A stretch of DNA of 64,000 nucleotides, from positions 15,984,331 to 16,048,330 of the forward strand of contig NC_051430.1 of NCBI RefSeq assembly GCF_001649575.2, written 5' to 3'. The DNA comes from Kryptolebias marmoratus. Its lineage: Eukaryota; Chordata; Actinopteri; Cyprinodontiformes; Rivulidae. Every line of letters starts with the position of its first letter. The stretch's first letter is position 1. A program made the translations under genes and the position numbers. Below, piece by piece: positions 11,801 to 23,929 of this stretch. The notes below the pieces were generated by a model. It worked only from the letters and a program-made list of their open reading frames with translations, ran no database searches and was not told where the DNA came from.

Positions 11801-13198
11801 GTGTTGCGGTAGATTCCATAGAATTTAGATGAATCTACAGTTTGAATAAGGGTAAAAGGATACAACTGCATGGATCAAATACATTTTCTATCAGCGTCAC
11901 TTTCTTGATAGTCAAGGCCAAGGAGCACATGTTCAACAACTTTGTTTTTCAAAATAATGTGTGCGTGGGTGAACTCAATATGCTGCCACAAGAGAGCAAG
12001 AAAGACAAGCTATTTTAAAGACTGGGGACAGCTACAGTTTACCTGTCAAAGTGACTATAAGATACATGCATGTAAATGAAGGAAACAGGACTGTTAGATT
12101 ATACCTTTTTCTGTAAATGAGTGACTGTTGATCTATATGTTGCTATAATTACATGGTTATAGACTTTGTGAACTAGAAAACTGCAAAGCCAAAGATTTAC
12201 AGTACATTACTTGTAAATTCAAATAAGCATTTGAAGCTACCATATGTAAATTTCTTTTATGTGCTAGGTAATCATGTCCCATGTCTAATCTGTCAAACTA
12301 TCCCTAATTGTAGAATCAAGGACTGTTTTGGGATTATTTCACTTTATAATCTTGCATTTGAGTGAGGATTAGTTGTTCCCACTTTCTGTTTATATTTTTA
12401 TCTATAAATTATTGAGCCCAGAAAAATCCAAAGCAAACTGGTCTTCCTGCATTTCCCCTTGCTTTTGGCTAACTGTTTACTCACTCCCTGACAACTTTCA
12501 TCCCTACCCTCTCACCCCTCCACATTATCACATAGTAAAGACAAAAAGACACAAATAAGTGCAAAAGCAGCTGTCCCAGAGTCCCAGTTGTCCTTGTTTC
12601 AGTTAACACACAGGAAGAAAACACTGTGTAACCCATCTCTACTTTATTGAACTCAGATGTGCAACCACTTTCTAAACATGTTCTTATCCTCGTTTTGTTC
12701 TGGTTGAACCATTGGATAAAAACAGAATTCTCTCAAACTTGAATGTTATCTTCAGGCTGATCAGCCATGCTTTAGGGTTAGACCCAAACTGTGTGAATGC
12801 TGAGCTCACAAGCAGAGTGATGGAGAGGTTGATGGCCCTGTTATCTTGCTGTGGTTTGTTGGCCAAAAAAAGGGCCACAGGGCCTGGTTGCAATGGAGCA
12901 ATCCAGACCTCAGTCTGTCTGTTTTGCCGAACTGTCAGAACAGGATGGGACAAAGCAAGAAGTTAAAGCACCACAAACACTATCTATGGAAAGCTTTTAG
13001 TAGACAGAATTTAGTAGGCCTGACTCTACAACATCCTACACCATATTTATAAACTGCAATGTGTAGTTAAGCATGAATTAAGGTCCAGCTTGGGCTGGAT
13101 TTGACATATACAAACTGACAGTGTGACAGGTTGGTGCGGTTATGTTGGTTGTGGTGTAGGGTTGTCTGAGGACTTTACAGAGACAAGGGACAAGTGTA
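11801..13198. other. Non-coding stretch
   Basis: AT-rich to about 12680, then more complex sequence at 12680-12965 that is open on both strands (12712-12966 plus, 12684-12953 minus). Neither translation is recognisable, and opposite-strand openness suggests chance. No feature called. Confidence 0.45.
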
Positions 13199-13218
13199 TT
13201 TATATATATATATATATA
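13199..13218. repeat. (TA)10 microsatellite
   Basis: Twenty bases of alternating T and A, ending 24 bases before the 3' tail of the adjacent minus-strand SINE-like copy. Confidence 0.9.
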
Positions 13219-13242
13219 AAACTAAGACCAAAAACACAAATC

Positions 13243-13475
13243 TGTCCATCCATCCATTTTTTTGTACTTGTTCCTTTTTAGGTCACAAAGACCTTGTACC
13301 TATCTTAAGCGGTCACTTGGTGAGAAGCTGAGTACATCCCAGACATGTTGCCAGTGCATCACAGGTCCACATAAAGATGAATAACCATTCATGCTCACAC
13401 TCACACTGAGGGGTAATATAGAGTAGCCAAAACCCCTTGCATGCATGTTTTTGGACTATGCCACCATGCAACCCC
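13243..13475 (-). mobile_element. tRNA-derived SINE-like repeat, internally deleted
   Basis: On the plus strand the copy starts with its tail (TCCATCCATCCAT, the complement of the ATGG-type 3' end). It then shows the element body typical of teleost genomes: a GGTCAC...CCAGTGCATCACAGG block, ATTCATGCTCACACTCACA and GCATGCATGTTTTTGGACT. Compared with the copy at 36795-37131, the region between the middle block and the tRNA-like head is missing, and head-like CCACCATGCAACCCC (13461-13475) directly follows the middle. Family name uncertain; it resembles the DANA/V-SINE type from general knowledge. Decayed and not expected to be active. Confidence 0.75.
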
Positions 13476-14799
13476 AACAACACAGAGAAAAGAAAAAATA
13501 AAGTGAATATGTTCATCTTAAATTACATAAAATCACATTTAAATCACAAACAGGCAGAGTTGATTTGCCAAATAAAGAGACTCATTTGCAAAGTGTTAAC
13601 TGCTCATCATGTTCAGTGAGTTAGACTGTGAAACAATGCCTCATCATAATAAAAGGAGTTAGGGCTGTGCATTTGGTGCATTACGCAATAAGCATGTTGC
13701 GTAAATACAATGCACAGTGGCGTATGCACAGTAACACATTAGTTTAAAAGGTGGTAGTTAATCAAAGTACATGTTTCAATATAGATTGAAACACAGATGA
13801 TGGAATTGAAATATATACTACTTTCCAATGAGTTACTCTAAAGACCTAACCTATTCTTGTGCTTGTAATTGATAAATAATCTTCTGCTTCACTGATATAA
13901 TTTTTTGAAACCAGAAATACTAGAACTACAGCTTAAATAGCCTCCTTTTTCTTCTTTAAGGAAATAATATACTGACCTCTTCTTTCTACAACACAGTTGC
14001 AACAGCAGAAACTACATTGATGAGGTTACCTTGGTCACTGTAGTTGCAGTGGCAACAGCACAAACACAAATAGCAAAAAAGGAGAAGGGAGTGTGAAAGA
14101 GGACTCGTGGGAGAGCAAGAGATTACAACTGCAGCCTGGTTAAGACATATTTCATAAATTGATCCAGCTCACATAACAAAGCTGGGGAGCAGACAGATAG
14201 CCTGACCTTCACCATCTCTTTAAGCAGACTAACAATAAATAAATAAAACCTTGTGCTTTTGACAGCTGCTATCCGTAGGTCTGAGCCAGCAACAGCCAGG
14301 CCAAACCCTTCTTTACCAATCTCCTTTTGCCGCTCCTTCCTCCCTCGGCATTGTTGTGTGGTATATCTTTGAAACTTCAGGTTATTCATCATTCTCCATA
14401 ATATATCCCTCCTCTGGTCTCTAGCTCTTGTTCAGCCTTTCTTCCTCCAACAAATTCATTTTGCCCTTGACAGGGCCCAACCTATGCTATGACACTGGAC
14501 ACCTTGTATGCAGCTACTACTGTGACACTGGGCGACAGACATTTAAAATCTGCCCATTCCCAACCGGACAGAGCTTTAGACAGAATACCCAGCCTGGTAG
14601 AGAGGGACAGATGAGGAGTTGTGGTGAAAAAAAAAGGGTTAGGGGGGAGGGAGTCAAGAGTTGTGCAAGGACAGCACAGCCTTGTCAGACCATTACAACT
14701 GGCTGTGGGTTTAATGCTGTCTCCCTCCTGAAGGTGTTTTTCAGCTCTAGCTGATAAAAAGCCCCCGGGCAAGGTGCTTAGGTCAGGTCTTCAAACACA
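13476..14799. other. Non-coding stretch
   Basis: No recognised element. Overlapping opposite-strand frames at 14428-14754 and 14482-14772 translate to nothing known. A pyrimidine-rich patch lies around 14325-14450. Confidence 0.5.
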
Positions 14800-15050
14800 A
14801 GGGGTAATCCATCCCGCCTCTCAGGCCGATGCCGCCACTCTCATTTCCCCACTCGTTGCCTTAATTTGGCAGCAAGGCCAGATCCTGTTGGTGTCAGCGA
14901 GCTTAGTGAATGGGCAAATGTCATGGAGCAGCAATGGCTCAGAGAATTGCCAAGCACCTTGTACCATACATGGCAGCTGTACAAGAAGATAATAGATTAA
15001 TTTCACGAGTGTCTGAGGCCTTAGAGGACAATTGCTTTTTCTTTCACCCA
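14800..15050. promoter_or_regulatory. Candidate conserved non-coding element
   Basis: CpG is retained (GGCCGATGCCGCC, ACTCGTTGCC, CAGCGAGC, TTCACGAG). There is an NFI-like pair of half-sites (TTGGC at 14866-14870 and GGCCA at 14876-14880) and AATAGATTAATTTC near 14990. No simple repeats occur over 250 bases. Regulatory role inferred. Confidence 0.4.
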
Positions 15051-15850
15051 TACCATTCTTGTAGGATTGTCATCTCAAACTAATACACATGTTTATCGCA
15101 CATACTGTGAACTCATTTCCTTGTAAAATACACATTAAAGCCTGCATGAATTCATCATCAACCCTCTGAATTCATTTTGTGCCGCATATTTCACATGTTT
15201 TAAACTAAAAGAGTGAGGAAGCAGATAAACAAAGTATGTTTATTGAGACTAGAGAAGGTGACAAATTCTCCCCACTATACCTCTGCACTTGTGTGGTGGA
15301 CCTGCTTGCAGCACTCAACACAATCCTTTGAGACAAGTTCTTTGCAAATGAAATCTTATGAAAAAATGTTACAAAACTTTACGAATTTACAAGATGCTGC
15401 AGAGGTTAGAGAGCTTAAGGATCAGCCTGCCTGTCTTTGCCTCTTTAGTTCACAGACAAATGTCTCTTCAAAAAGAAACTATAGATAACGGGATGATAGG
15501 CTATGTACTAGACTTGAGAATGGGCTCCGAACAAAAGGTACATAAGAGGAGCTTTGTGTATATGTGTAGATAGTAAATGGGAAGACTGACAGTCTGATGA
15601 AATACATTGTATGGAAAATAAAAATACATACTTATCAAAATTCATGCATAGGTAATCCTGCTTCCAGATTTGTGTATTCATAGTTTAAATAAAGTCGTAC
15701 TTTCTTTTGACAAACAACAAAAACTGTCCAGTATCTATTGCTTGGAGTTTACAGTCTCATTTGACCTCAATTAGGTTGAAAGCAGACCATCGTGTGTCTG
15801 GTTGTGGAAGTGCATGTCAAAGTGTTGCCTCTGAGGTCTTCTTTTATGCA

Positions 15851-15852
<2 letters not shown>
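15051..15852. other. Non-coding stretch
   Basis: AT-rich with nothing recognisable; short frames at 15213-15488 and 15358-15573 overlap in different phases and match no protein. Confidence 0.5.

Positions 15853-15896
<44 letters not shown>
15853..15896. repeat. (TC)22 microsatellite
   Basis: Forty-four uninterrupted bases of TC. Frames on both strands here (Ser-Leu or Arg-Glu runs) are artefacts of the repeat. Confidence 0.95.
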
Positions 15897-15900
<4 letters not shown>

Positions 15901-15929
15901 GCTCTGTTGGTATGACGCTGCCCAGTCTC

Positions 15930-16330
15930 AATGAAGAACATCATTTCTGGAACATTGTTTCTGGAACGATACAACTGAGCCAGGGCATTTTCACGGGCAC
16001 TGAGCTTTTGGCCTTGCTCCACAACCCGCTCTGGTACACTCTCAATCTGCACTTCAATAAAACCTTTTCATGCTGGTAGAAAAGAAATGATTTTTTTCCC
16101 CTGACTGCATCACAAAGGAGGGCAGGAACAATGGAGGCATTGGGTTGTTGCAGCCCGCGATTGAGACATTCTACTGAAACACAGCACATTAATATGAGGG
16201 CATTCCAGCTGTGGTACAATCTTCCCAGAGTGATCCAGATAGTTAGCATTACTGATACTGCCGCTTCTTGAAGGGAATAAATATCTTGAATTCTGGGCCG
16301 CCTACTAAGAGATGCCACTCTAGTGAGCAG
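15930..16330. promoter_or_regulatory. Candidate conserved non-coding element
   Basis: About 400 bases of complex sequence with CpG retained (CACGGGCACTG, CAACCCGCTC, AGCCCGCGATTG, CTGCCGCTTC) and ACATTAATATG near 16187. The 10-mer TTTCTGGAAC is repeated at 15944-15953 and 15958-15967. A 125-codon minus-strand frame (15941-16318) covers it but has no recognisable domain and overlaps other open frames, so I favour regulatory DNA. Confidence 0.38.
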
Positions 16331-16981
16331 ATATTAGCATCTCTGATGTCAGAATGCTGCTTAAAGGAGATGCAAAGAAAGGGTGAACAAGAGAGGCAGT
16401 CAGGACAGTTATTTCAGAAATCCCAAGCATCTAAATCATTTAGTGATTCAGAGTTAACTAAACATAATGCATTACTTGCATCACTAACGTTCAGTGTAAA
16501 AACCTGATTACTAGTTTACAACCCATTTCTATCGAGGGCAATGCTTTATATTTTAATATTTGTTTTCAGTGTGAGTTGTCTGTTGAATGCAAGCATATAG
16601 ATGCAGGGAATGCTAACCTGTTACTAAACAGCTGCCTCTGTTGGGACCTTTACCAAGGGGCACCCAACAAGTGACACAGTCAGAACAAGGAAAAGAAAAA
16701 AAAAAAAAAAACAAGCAAAACAAAAGTCTATTCATGTCTGGGACTATGTATAGACTTGGACACCACCCTCCCCCCATACACACACAAACACTTAAAATTC
16801 AAAAAAGGGGTCAAAAAAGGAGAGAGAGAGTGAGTGATGAATTAAATGGAGTCAAGGAAAATAACAAGATTCATAAGTTAGATGACGTTGTTTTTTAATG
16901 GTTGTTTAAGGGCAGATTTACATCAGTTTGTGTTTGTGTATCTGCTTATGTGTACTAAATGAATGTGTGATTATAAGATTG
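16331..16981. other. Non-coding stretch with A16 run
   Basis: Includes an A16 run at 16696-16711 and purine-rich sequence 16801-16835. No upstream sign of a processed gene copy was seen before the A-run. Confidence 0.55.
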
Positions 16982-17117
16982 TGTGTGCGTGTGTGTGTGT
17001 GTGTGTGGNNNNNNNNNNNNNNNNNNNNNNNNNNNNNNNNNNNNNNNNNNNNNNNNNNNNNNNNNNNNNNNNNNNNNNNNNNNNNNNNNNNNNNNNNNNN
17101 NNNNGGGGGGGGGGGGG
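16982..17117. other. Assembly gap inside (GT)n ... G13 low-complexity sequence
   Basis: A GT-rich repeat up to 17008 is followed by 96 N (17009-17104) and then thirteen G (17105-17117). The gap almost certainly reflects a simple repeat that sequencing or assembly could not resolve, so its true length is unknown. Open frames spanning it are meaningless. Confidence 0.95.
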
Positions 17118-18220
17118 TCACAGAGTGTCATGATGGTGCAAGAAGTCTTGATACTTTGGTACTTGTCACTATGGTCCAAGAGGAGATCTTATTCCTAAAC
17201 TTAGCTGTGCCTAACAGTTTTTAAGAAAGAAAGAGCCCTTCAATTTCAAATATAGACAAACAAACCAGATAGCAGTAAGTAGACCAGGTCTGTTTAGTTA
17301 CAACCTACACAATTATATTTGTTTTTGTGTTTCTAAAACCAATTTTGATGTTGACTCACAGCCCTCTGCAGAAACTCACCACTGTATTTCATAAAAGCAA
17401 ACATAAAATTTTCTTTCCATTGTGCCCTTAACATTCTAGTTTTTCTACAAAATATCTTACCATTTAAAAATAACAAGATCCAGGAGACAAAAAGAAGTCT
17501 TGTGTGAGTATGCAGGTGAAGTATGTGATGCTCTCTTCATCTCTTGCTTTCTGTTGTCTGGGGTGCATTGAGGTCAAACTCACAAGTCAGACACAACATC
17601 TTCCTGTTTGGAATCATTTTAGTCTTGAGTCAGCTGAAGATAGAGGAACACTGCTTGCCTTCACCACAGGTCTCAGACATTTATTGCTCCTAAGCAGCCC
17701 ATAAATCTGTAGCGCTGGGATGTTTGCTAAAAGGGGGATATGGGTCAAAGGTCAGTTAGTCCTGTCCTTTGGCCCCCACACGCCAGATGGCACCTCAAGG
17801 TTTCTCAGGCTGTCAGAGGGCTTTCTTTTTCTCTCTGTTCCACTTTCCTCCCCAACACCCCACTTCTCTCCCTAACTCAGTCCGTATTGTCACTCCATGT
17901 CTCTCCGACTCACACTCTTACTCCCTAACAACGCACCCATTTTTTTTTTCCTCTCACCCATAAGGCCCAAGCCCACAGGAGTTTACCCCTCCTTATCGTC
18001 CTCTCTCTGCAGAGAGATTGTTCTCCTTTTCTGGCAGTTGAACATTTCAGTGCAGCTTAAATGGGAAGGAAAACATGAGCAGATAGTGAAAACAGTTGTA
18101 AAATCCCAGTTAGTGTTGGGGAGGCACTCTGCAAGCCCTGGCATTATCATCCACTAATTACTGCTTTTTGGAGGATTTTCCATGTTTTCTTTTTTTAACC
18201 TCTACTTCATTTCCCCTTTC
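17118..18220. other. Non-coding stretch
   Basis: A pyrimidine-rich region spans about 17815-18020. Three overlapping plus-strand frames there differ in phase and give low-complexity Ser/Leu/Phe peptides. No feature called. Confidence 0.5.
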
Positions 18221-18224
18221 TCCC

Positions 18225-18440
18225 TTCCATTTTGTTTAGCAAATAGCTTTTTATAATCCTCATTGAATCAATTTTCTGTGTCAAAATGAATAAATTAGCT
18301 TGCTTTATTTTGGAATAAACCATTAATACAGGAATGGCTGGTAATTAATTTCTTGTAATTGCCCCACTGGGATTGGTGTCAGTTACACCCACTCCATGGA
18401 AATGCTGTATATTAGCTTAAACATGGTTCTTACTGTACCT
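18225..18440. promoter_or_regulatory. Candidate conserved non-coding element
   Basis: AT-rich but non-repetitive, with many homeodomain-type cores: TTGAATCAATTTT near 18263, AATAAATTAGC near 18289, ACCATTAATAC near 18319, GTAATTAATT at 18341-18350 and TGTAATTGCC near 18354, followed by CCACTCCATGGAAATGC. Resembles known developmental enhancers in texture; untested. Confidence 0.42.
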
Positions 18441-20910
18441 CTGTTTGATTTTGGTCCCAACTTTAATACCTAAGTCGTATAAATCACAGGAGGAGTGATT
18501 TTGGGGCAGGCGTACGAGCACAATATGGTGAGTGAAAAGATCTGAAAGAAAGTCAATATTGAGAAACAGTAAAGTGATCAAATGAAGTCTTGAAATTTTA
18601 TGCTACGTGTGGTTTTAATGGTTGGCAACCCGTGTTCAAGATGTTTTTGTATGTTATCAGTTCCACTCAAGGATATGAAATGTAGTTAATACTTGAACTT
18701 AAGCCTAAGCTTCAGCTTAAAGCATCTCTGAATATAGTAATATCTCTTTGTACGTGTCCCTCACCAAAATACTTCTTTAGTTGTAATACCCACACCAGGC
18801 TGTTTAACATCTCTAATTTGTCATTTCCACAGGATGGCCGTGAGAGCAGACTGAATTGCCTTCTCTGGGCTAAGCTCCTTATGTTCACTTGTACATATTG
18901 GAGGATTTGTGTGAGTGAACTCAGAGGGTCCAGGTAAAGTGGTACCACTCCACTGGCTGTGTAAACAAAGGATATGAGGGAGCCGGCACTTTGTAGCCTC
19001 TCTGAGCAAGAATCTGTGGGTCTAAGTTTGCACTTTAAGAGACGGAGACAGCACATTAACATCCATCTCCCCAGCTATCTGATTTAAGAGTTTCCCCTAC
19101 AGATTCTTCTCTGCATCCGGTGCCCTTGTTCAGAGAATGAGCAAGGTTTCCTGCAGTGTCAGTGCAAGGTGGCAGAATGTTGGCTGGTAAGTGTGTCACC
19201 CTGGCGGAGGTTGGGGCAGACTGGCACAACAGGAGTGCATCTATTCTCCTCCTCCATTTTTCTCTTTCCTTCCTCCCTCTCTTTCTCACCCACACCACAT
19301 CAGTACACATGAAACCAGGGCATGCCCCCAGTGAGCAGCAGAACACACAGCTGCCACCAGTGGGCCTGGAAGGGCCTGACTTAAAAAAGAAATTTAGAGA
19401 AATTGCTGTAACCCAAAAACAGCCGCAGCAAGTGGCCCTATTTTTCTGTTTGAGATGAAGCAATGATAACTGGAGGCAAGACAGTGGTTCCAGAGCCTGC
19501 CAAAAGAAAAACAGATCCCTCCACCCGGTCAGGAACTGTGGGGACTGGGCAGGATACTGAATCATGGGGCTACTCAAGGTTCTATTGTCATTTTTTTGCC
19601 AAAAACACACATTTTCACACACATTCTTTGTTCATGCACATACTTTGCATGCAAGTGTTGCCTCACACATTGACACACAAACTCATACAATTGCATGCTC
19701 ATTTATAGAAGAGAATAACCAGGTATCTCAAGCTGAAGATGACTGAGATATTACTAACATATTTTAAAACTTATTGCTTTTGATGACTTTAACTGCATGA
19801 CTCACTGTGAAAAAATAGTGTTTTTCTAAAAACTACATTAAATGAGATCATTTTTAAAGGTTTAGAAAGTGTCAATAAAATGCGTGTGTATGCTGCATTT
19901 TCTTTTATCTTTGTGGAATCATTGTTCACAGCTGTAAAACTAGAATATACTACAAGCATCTGCTTTTCTGTTCTGCTGCAGGGTAAACTGTGGATGTTGC
20001 TCGGTTACATGGTTGAAGAAGAGGACAGTATCACTGCATGAAAGCAAGAAAATTACTATAAACCAGAAATACCAAAATTTTAAGTGAAACCAGAGTTGTC
20101 AGCTCAGGAGAAAAGTGGTTGACTACACAGCAATCCAGAAGGGGTTTGCGCTGGAAAGAGCAGAAAAGGGAAACAACTGTTTTGTTTAAATGCCATTCTC
20201 CCGCATGATGAGACAGGTCACATGGATGACACATAGGTACTGTACTGAGTTGCATTTGTAATTTATATGTGTATAGCACAATATATGCTGTTACAGCTAG
20301 AAAACAAGCTATTCACTTTTTCTTTCTAAATATGCACTCAACAGGCACAGAGATTGATGAGGAGATAATCCAAGTAAAATGTGTCTTGCTGAAAGTCTAG
20401 CTTCAAACATTTAAACAGAGACACTCCATCAGGATTTGAAGTTGACAAATATGGTGAGGTCTTAAGTGAATCAATACCTTGGGTGTGGAGTGGTGGCTGT
20501 CTGCCAGAGAGACTGGCACAACCAATGTGTCTTCGTCTGGACAACAAGGTTGAATAGTGAGTCTCCTTTAAAGCAGAATAAAGAACACCTACAAATTTTG
20601 ATGACTTGTGTAATAATGTTTTGAACACAAAGTATATTTTTTTCCAGTGATACCCTCTTCTATATTAATCTAAATGGAACATTGGAATTTTTAGTTTTCA
20701 GTTTGTCTTTTTTTATCAGTGCCAAATACAGAATTGTAATTTATTCAGTCTCTGAAATGCAAAGATCTAGAGGTCTCATTTATATCTGTTCAGAATGACC
20801 TCAAAACAATCTTGGGAACTCTCCAGAAAGTCTGAGACAAATAAATCCAGCATAGTGCAAATTGAGATAAGGAAACAGAGAGTGATTGCAAGAGCAGTGG
20901 TGTGAGATCT
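18441..20910. other. Non-coding stretch
   Basis: Holds the longest open frame of this part (19056-19622 minus, 188 codons) but its translation is compositionally biased, matches no known family and overlaps a plus-strand frame (19156-19458). CA-like patches occur near 19600-19690. No gene called. Confidence 0.45.
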
Positions 20911-20919
20911 CTAAGTCAT

Positions 20920-21130
20920 GTTAAAGCGGCGGGGTAGGCCACTGTCATGGCAATGTGTCTGAGCAGGCTTCAGCCTTTGGCTCTTTTTGCATTTTAACAC
21001 ACCATAAATCACTCTCCCAGCTCAGCACTGCATTACATGAATGATATATTTTATTTACACTATAGAGGAAAACACACATGGTCCTTATTAATCATCGCCC
21101 ACCTTTAATAATGAGTCAACTTCCACTCAT
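20920..21130. promoter_or_regulatory. Candidate conserved non-coding element
   Basis: Contains AAGCGGCGGGG near 20925, TTATTAATCAT at 21086-21096, TTTAATAATG before a consensus AP-1 site TGAGTCA at 21112-21118. Non-repetitive within AT-rich flanks. Regulatory role inferred. Confidence 0.38.
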
Positions 21131-22089
21131 TCATCACCACTTCCAAAGCCATGCCTGCAGAGAAACATACAGGAGAAAGAGGAAGAAAAAAACAAATATA
21201 GTTGGCTAACAAGGTGGCTGTGTAAGAAAGTATATGTAAAAGGATTGGAAACGCAATTGTCACATTCTTATTGCATTAGAAGCCAATACCGTAATTTGGT
21301 AGAGCGTGGAGATTTCAGCCCTGGGGATTTTTGCTATTTAGTATGTCACTCTTTGAGAGTAAAATACCTAGCTGACATGAGAACTTTTCTGCTCTCTGAC
21401 ATGTTTATACAAGCTTCCTTCAGCACCATTACTCATTCTCACTTGTCTCTCTTAGAAGTCTCCTCTAATGTTTGAGCAGAAGCATAACCATAGCCCTATG
21501 ACATGGGTGTCATAGAAATCTGCCACATTTTCCAATGTAGCTGCATTACTGTCAAAGCTCATCAAAATGAAACATTTAAAACCTCAACCTTTCTCCACCC
21601 CCTCATCCACTAAAAAAGATGTGCACTAAACGATAGCCTAGTTCCCATCTTCATCCTTAAAATAGACTTTGCCCTGCTGTAAAAACTTAAAGTTGATACA
21701 CTGGTACACATTAAAAGGGTTCCTTCTTTTTAATGATTTAGAAAGCAATCCATTTTAACTGGAGTCCTAGAAAGATGTACCTTGCTATGTTTAGGGTTTT
21801 TTGGAACTAATCCAAGTCACACAAAAGAGGGCAGAAAAGCTGCTGTAAAGCCATCTTCCCCGCTGTGAGAAATATAATACAACAATAAGATGATAAGTGA
21901 CAGCAGACAACTGTAACTAAAGTCTTAAGTGAATGGACATAAAGGGCTCTGCTTGTAAGCAGCAGCAGAAGAATCAGTGGCAACAAATAGATAGTTGTGG
22001 CTATCTCAGGATTGTGTGATGATGCTTGATAATTGCTGGCATAGTGTGGCAAAAACAATCAACTGAATCCACACAGACAGTAATCAAAC
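21131..22089. other. Non-coding stretch
   Basis: AT-rich unique sequence; no gene, RNA or repeat recognised. Confidence 0.5.
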
Positions 22090-22757
22090 TTAAAGTTATA
22101 GTTCAGACAGAAAGGTTGTGAAAAATTAGAATCTTGGAAAAAGCTCCTTGAATGACCTCAGTTTGGAGAAATAGAATTTTAGTCTGACTGGACTGATGAG
22201 CTAACAGCTAACCAAGATATGCAAGTGGGTTTCTGCTACCCTAAAACAAATAAAGTTTTCAAAATGTCATTTGGTTCATACAAACACTCTTATAAACCTT
22301 AACATTGCCTTCTATTTCCCATTACATGGTTTTTACATGGGGTTCGATGGTTATTTGCAAGTGCAAATGGCAGCAGTAGCAAATGAAGCCTGGAGCAGGA
22401 ACATCAAAACTATCTGTGCTAAAATAACAGTGTAAGGTTAAATTAAAGATGATGCAAAGGTTTATAAAATGGTGTTCACTTGAAGTGTTTTAAAATTTCC
22501 TGAGTTTGGGGTTTTATGCTCGCACAGTGACTGCAATAGATAGGCACCAGCTCCCCACGATCCGGAATGGAGAAGTGGGCGGATGGATGGATGGATGGAT
22601 GGATGGATGGATGGATGGATGGATGGAGTTTTATCAGAATTAAACTCTAATTCTCCAAACTGATGTTGTTCAAAGAGTTATCTATAACAGGTAAGATAAT
22701 AATTTTTATTAACGTGTTCATAGAACCTCACTTCAAAAGATTTGAAGTAAACCTTAA
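22090..22757. mobile_element. MITE copy with long terminal inverted arms, split by a SINE
   Basis: The left end TTAAAGTTATAGTTCAGAC and right end (22739-22757, GATTTGAAGTAAACCTT) are decayed versions of the same inverted terminus, whose best-kept form is GATTTGAACTATCCCTTT in the copy ending at 49282. The similarity extends inward for about 120 bases: CCTCAGTTTGGAG in the left arm mirrors CTCCAAACTGATG in the right arm. No transposase is encoded, so it is non-autonomous. The interior shares a GCAAG(C/T)(A/G)CAAA...GCAGCAG block with the two other copies. It is interrupted at 22518-22627 by a SINE-like insertion. Superfamily uncertain; TA-type target sites are suggested by the third copy. Confidence 0.7.
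22518..22627 (+). mobile_element. 5'-truncated SINE-like insertion with (GGAT)n tail
   Basis: The sequence ATAGGCACCAGCTCC, then GATCCGGAATGGAGAAGTG running into (GGAT)n (22581-22627), is the 3' end of the same element as at 13243-13475 and 36795-37131. It is flanked by exact 7-bp duplications GTTTTAT at 22511-22517 and 22628-22634, as expected for target-primed reverse transcription. It interrupts the MITE at 22090-22757, so it is younger than that MITE copy. Confidence 0.8.
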
Positions 22758-23925
22758 AAACTAAACATAACAATCATTTATATTAAAGATAACAGTTTGT
22801 TCCCAACCCATGAAGCATTATCTGAGACTATAAACAAGAAAAAAAAGTTTTTTTCATTGTGCATGTGTTTTCCTCTTTTTTTAACCGCAGTTTGTGGGAT
22901 GCTTGTTATCCTTTTATTTATTCTGATTTGCTAGGTTCACATAAGCCTTGCAACAATAATCATTTCATATCTTTAATTTATTCCTTGCCTTCTTTTTGAC
23001 CACAATAGAAGTAAATATATAGACTGCTGCTCTAAAATTGTGTAAATAAAAGTAAACAAACAAAAAGGACTGAGAAAAAATCTTACATTTACTTTGTTTT
23101 ATAGTGTCTCTTTCCAATGCTCTCTTGACAATGCAACCATGGTTCTGCTTAATGATCCAAGAAGAGGGGCATTAAAAATAGCAATATATTTTATTTTGGA
23201 GGGAATCAAAGCTATCATAAATTGTGGGGTAAAACAATAGCAATATATTATAACACTAGGTCTTGGTAAAGTGTTAAAAAAAGAGTTTTACTCTTTTAAG
23301 AAGTAAACAAGCAAGTGCCTCCCCTCTCTATCAAAGGGGGTGGCCTCTTTTATGGTTGAACTTCAGTGATTTGTCTCAGCTTAGCACAAGCATTAGTAAA
23401 AATGACTTTATGAAGCAATATAAACAACAGCACATTCAGTAATTAAACAGTTTGTATCAAGATTTATGGTGTAAACCAATGTAGAACGATGAAATAATAA
23501 AAGCAGAAAATAATAAAGTTTTAGATAAAATACTGAGTTTAATGATGTGGTGGTTACTATCTTGACAACCTGCATGTCTTCTGCAAAAAAGTCACAACAA
23601 CCCACTTCTATCCATCTGAAAACTTATCTTTTTGGCTAAATCCCATTCTCACCTCCTAGAGACACAGATTCAATAATTTATTGTTAACATTTTTGTTCTT
23701 TTTTCCCCCTTGCTTTTTAGGATTCCCTGACATGTTCACTCCCTTTTGGAACCAATGAAATATCAAAATCTATGATCCCATAATCCTATTAATATAGCTC
23801 TCTTGTCTGTGTTACATTTATTTTCATCCTAATCTTCTTCTCTTCCACTTTGTCTGGTGTCTTTCTCCCTCTTTTATACTTTGGATCATTTTATGTCCCT
23901 TGGCTGACCCCGGAGAACATTTTTC
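22758..23925. other. Non-coding AT-rich stretch
   Basis: The 14-base string AATAGCAATATATT occurs near 23178 and again near 23237. No gene or repeat family recognised. Confidence 0.5.
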
Positions 23926-23929
23926 TCTT

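Noticed and set aside
16696..16711. Poly-A run as a possible processed pseudogene tail
   Set aside because: No coding-like sequence or AATAAA signal upstream, and no flanking duplication seen.
19056..19622. 188-codon minus-strand open frame
   Set aside because: No recognisable domain, biased composition, overlaps a plus-strand frame, and no promoter or splice context. Consistent with chance.
22581..22627. (GGAT)n as an independent minisatellite
   Set aside because: It is the 3' tail of the SINE-like insertion, shown by the adjoining element sequence and the flanking GTTTTAT duplication.
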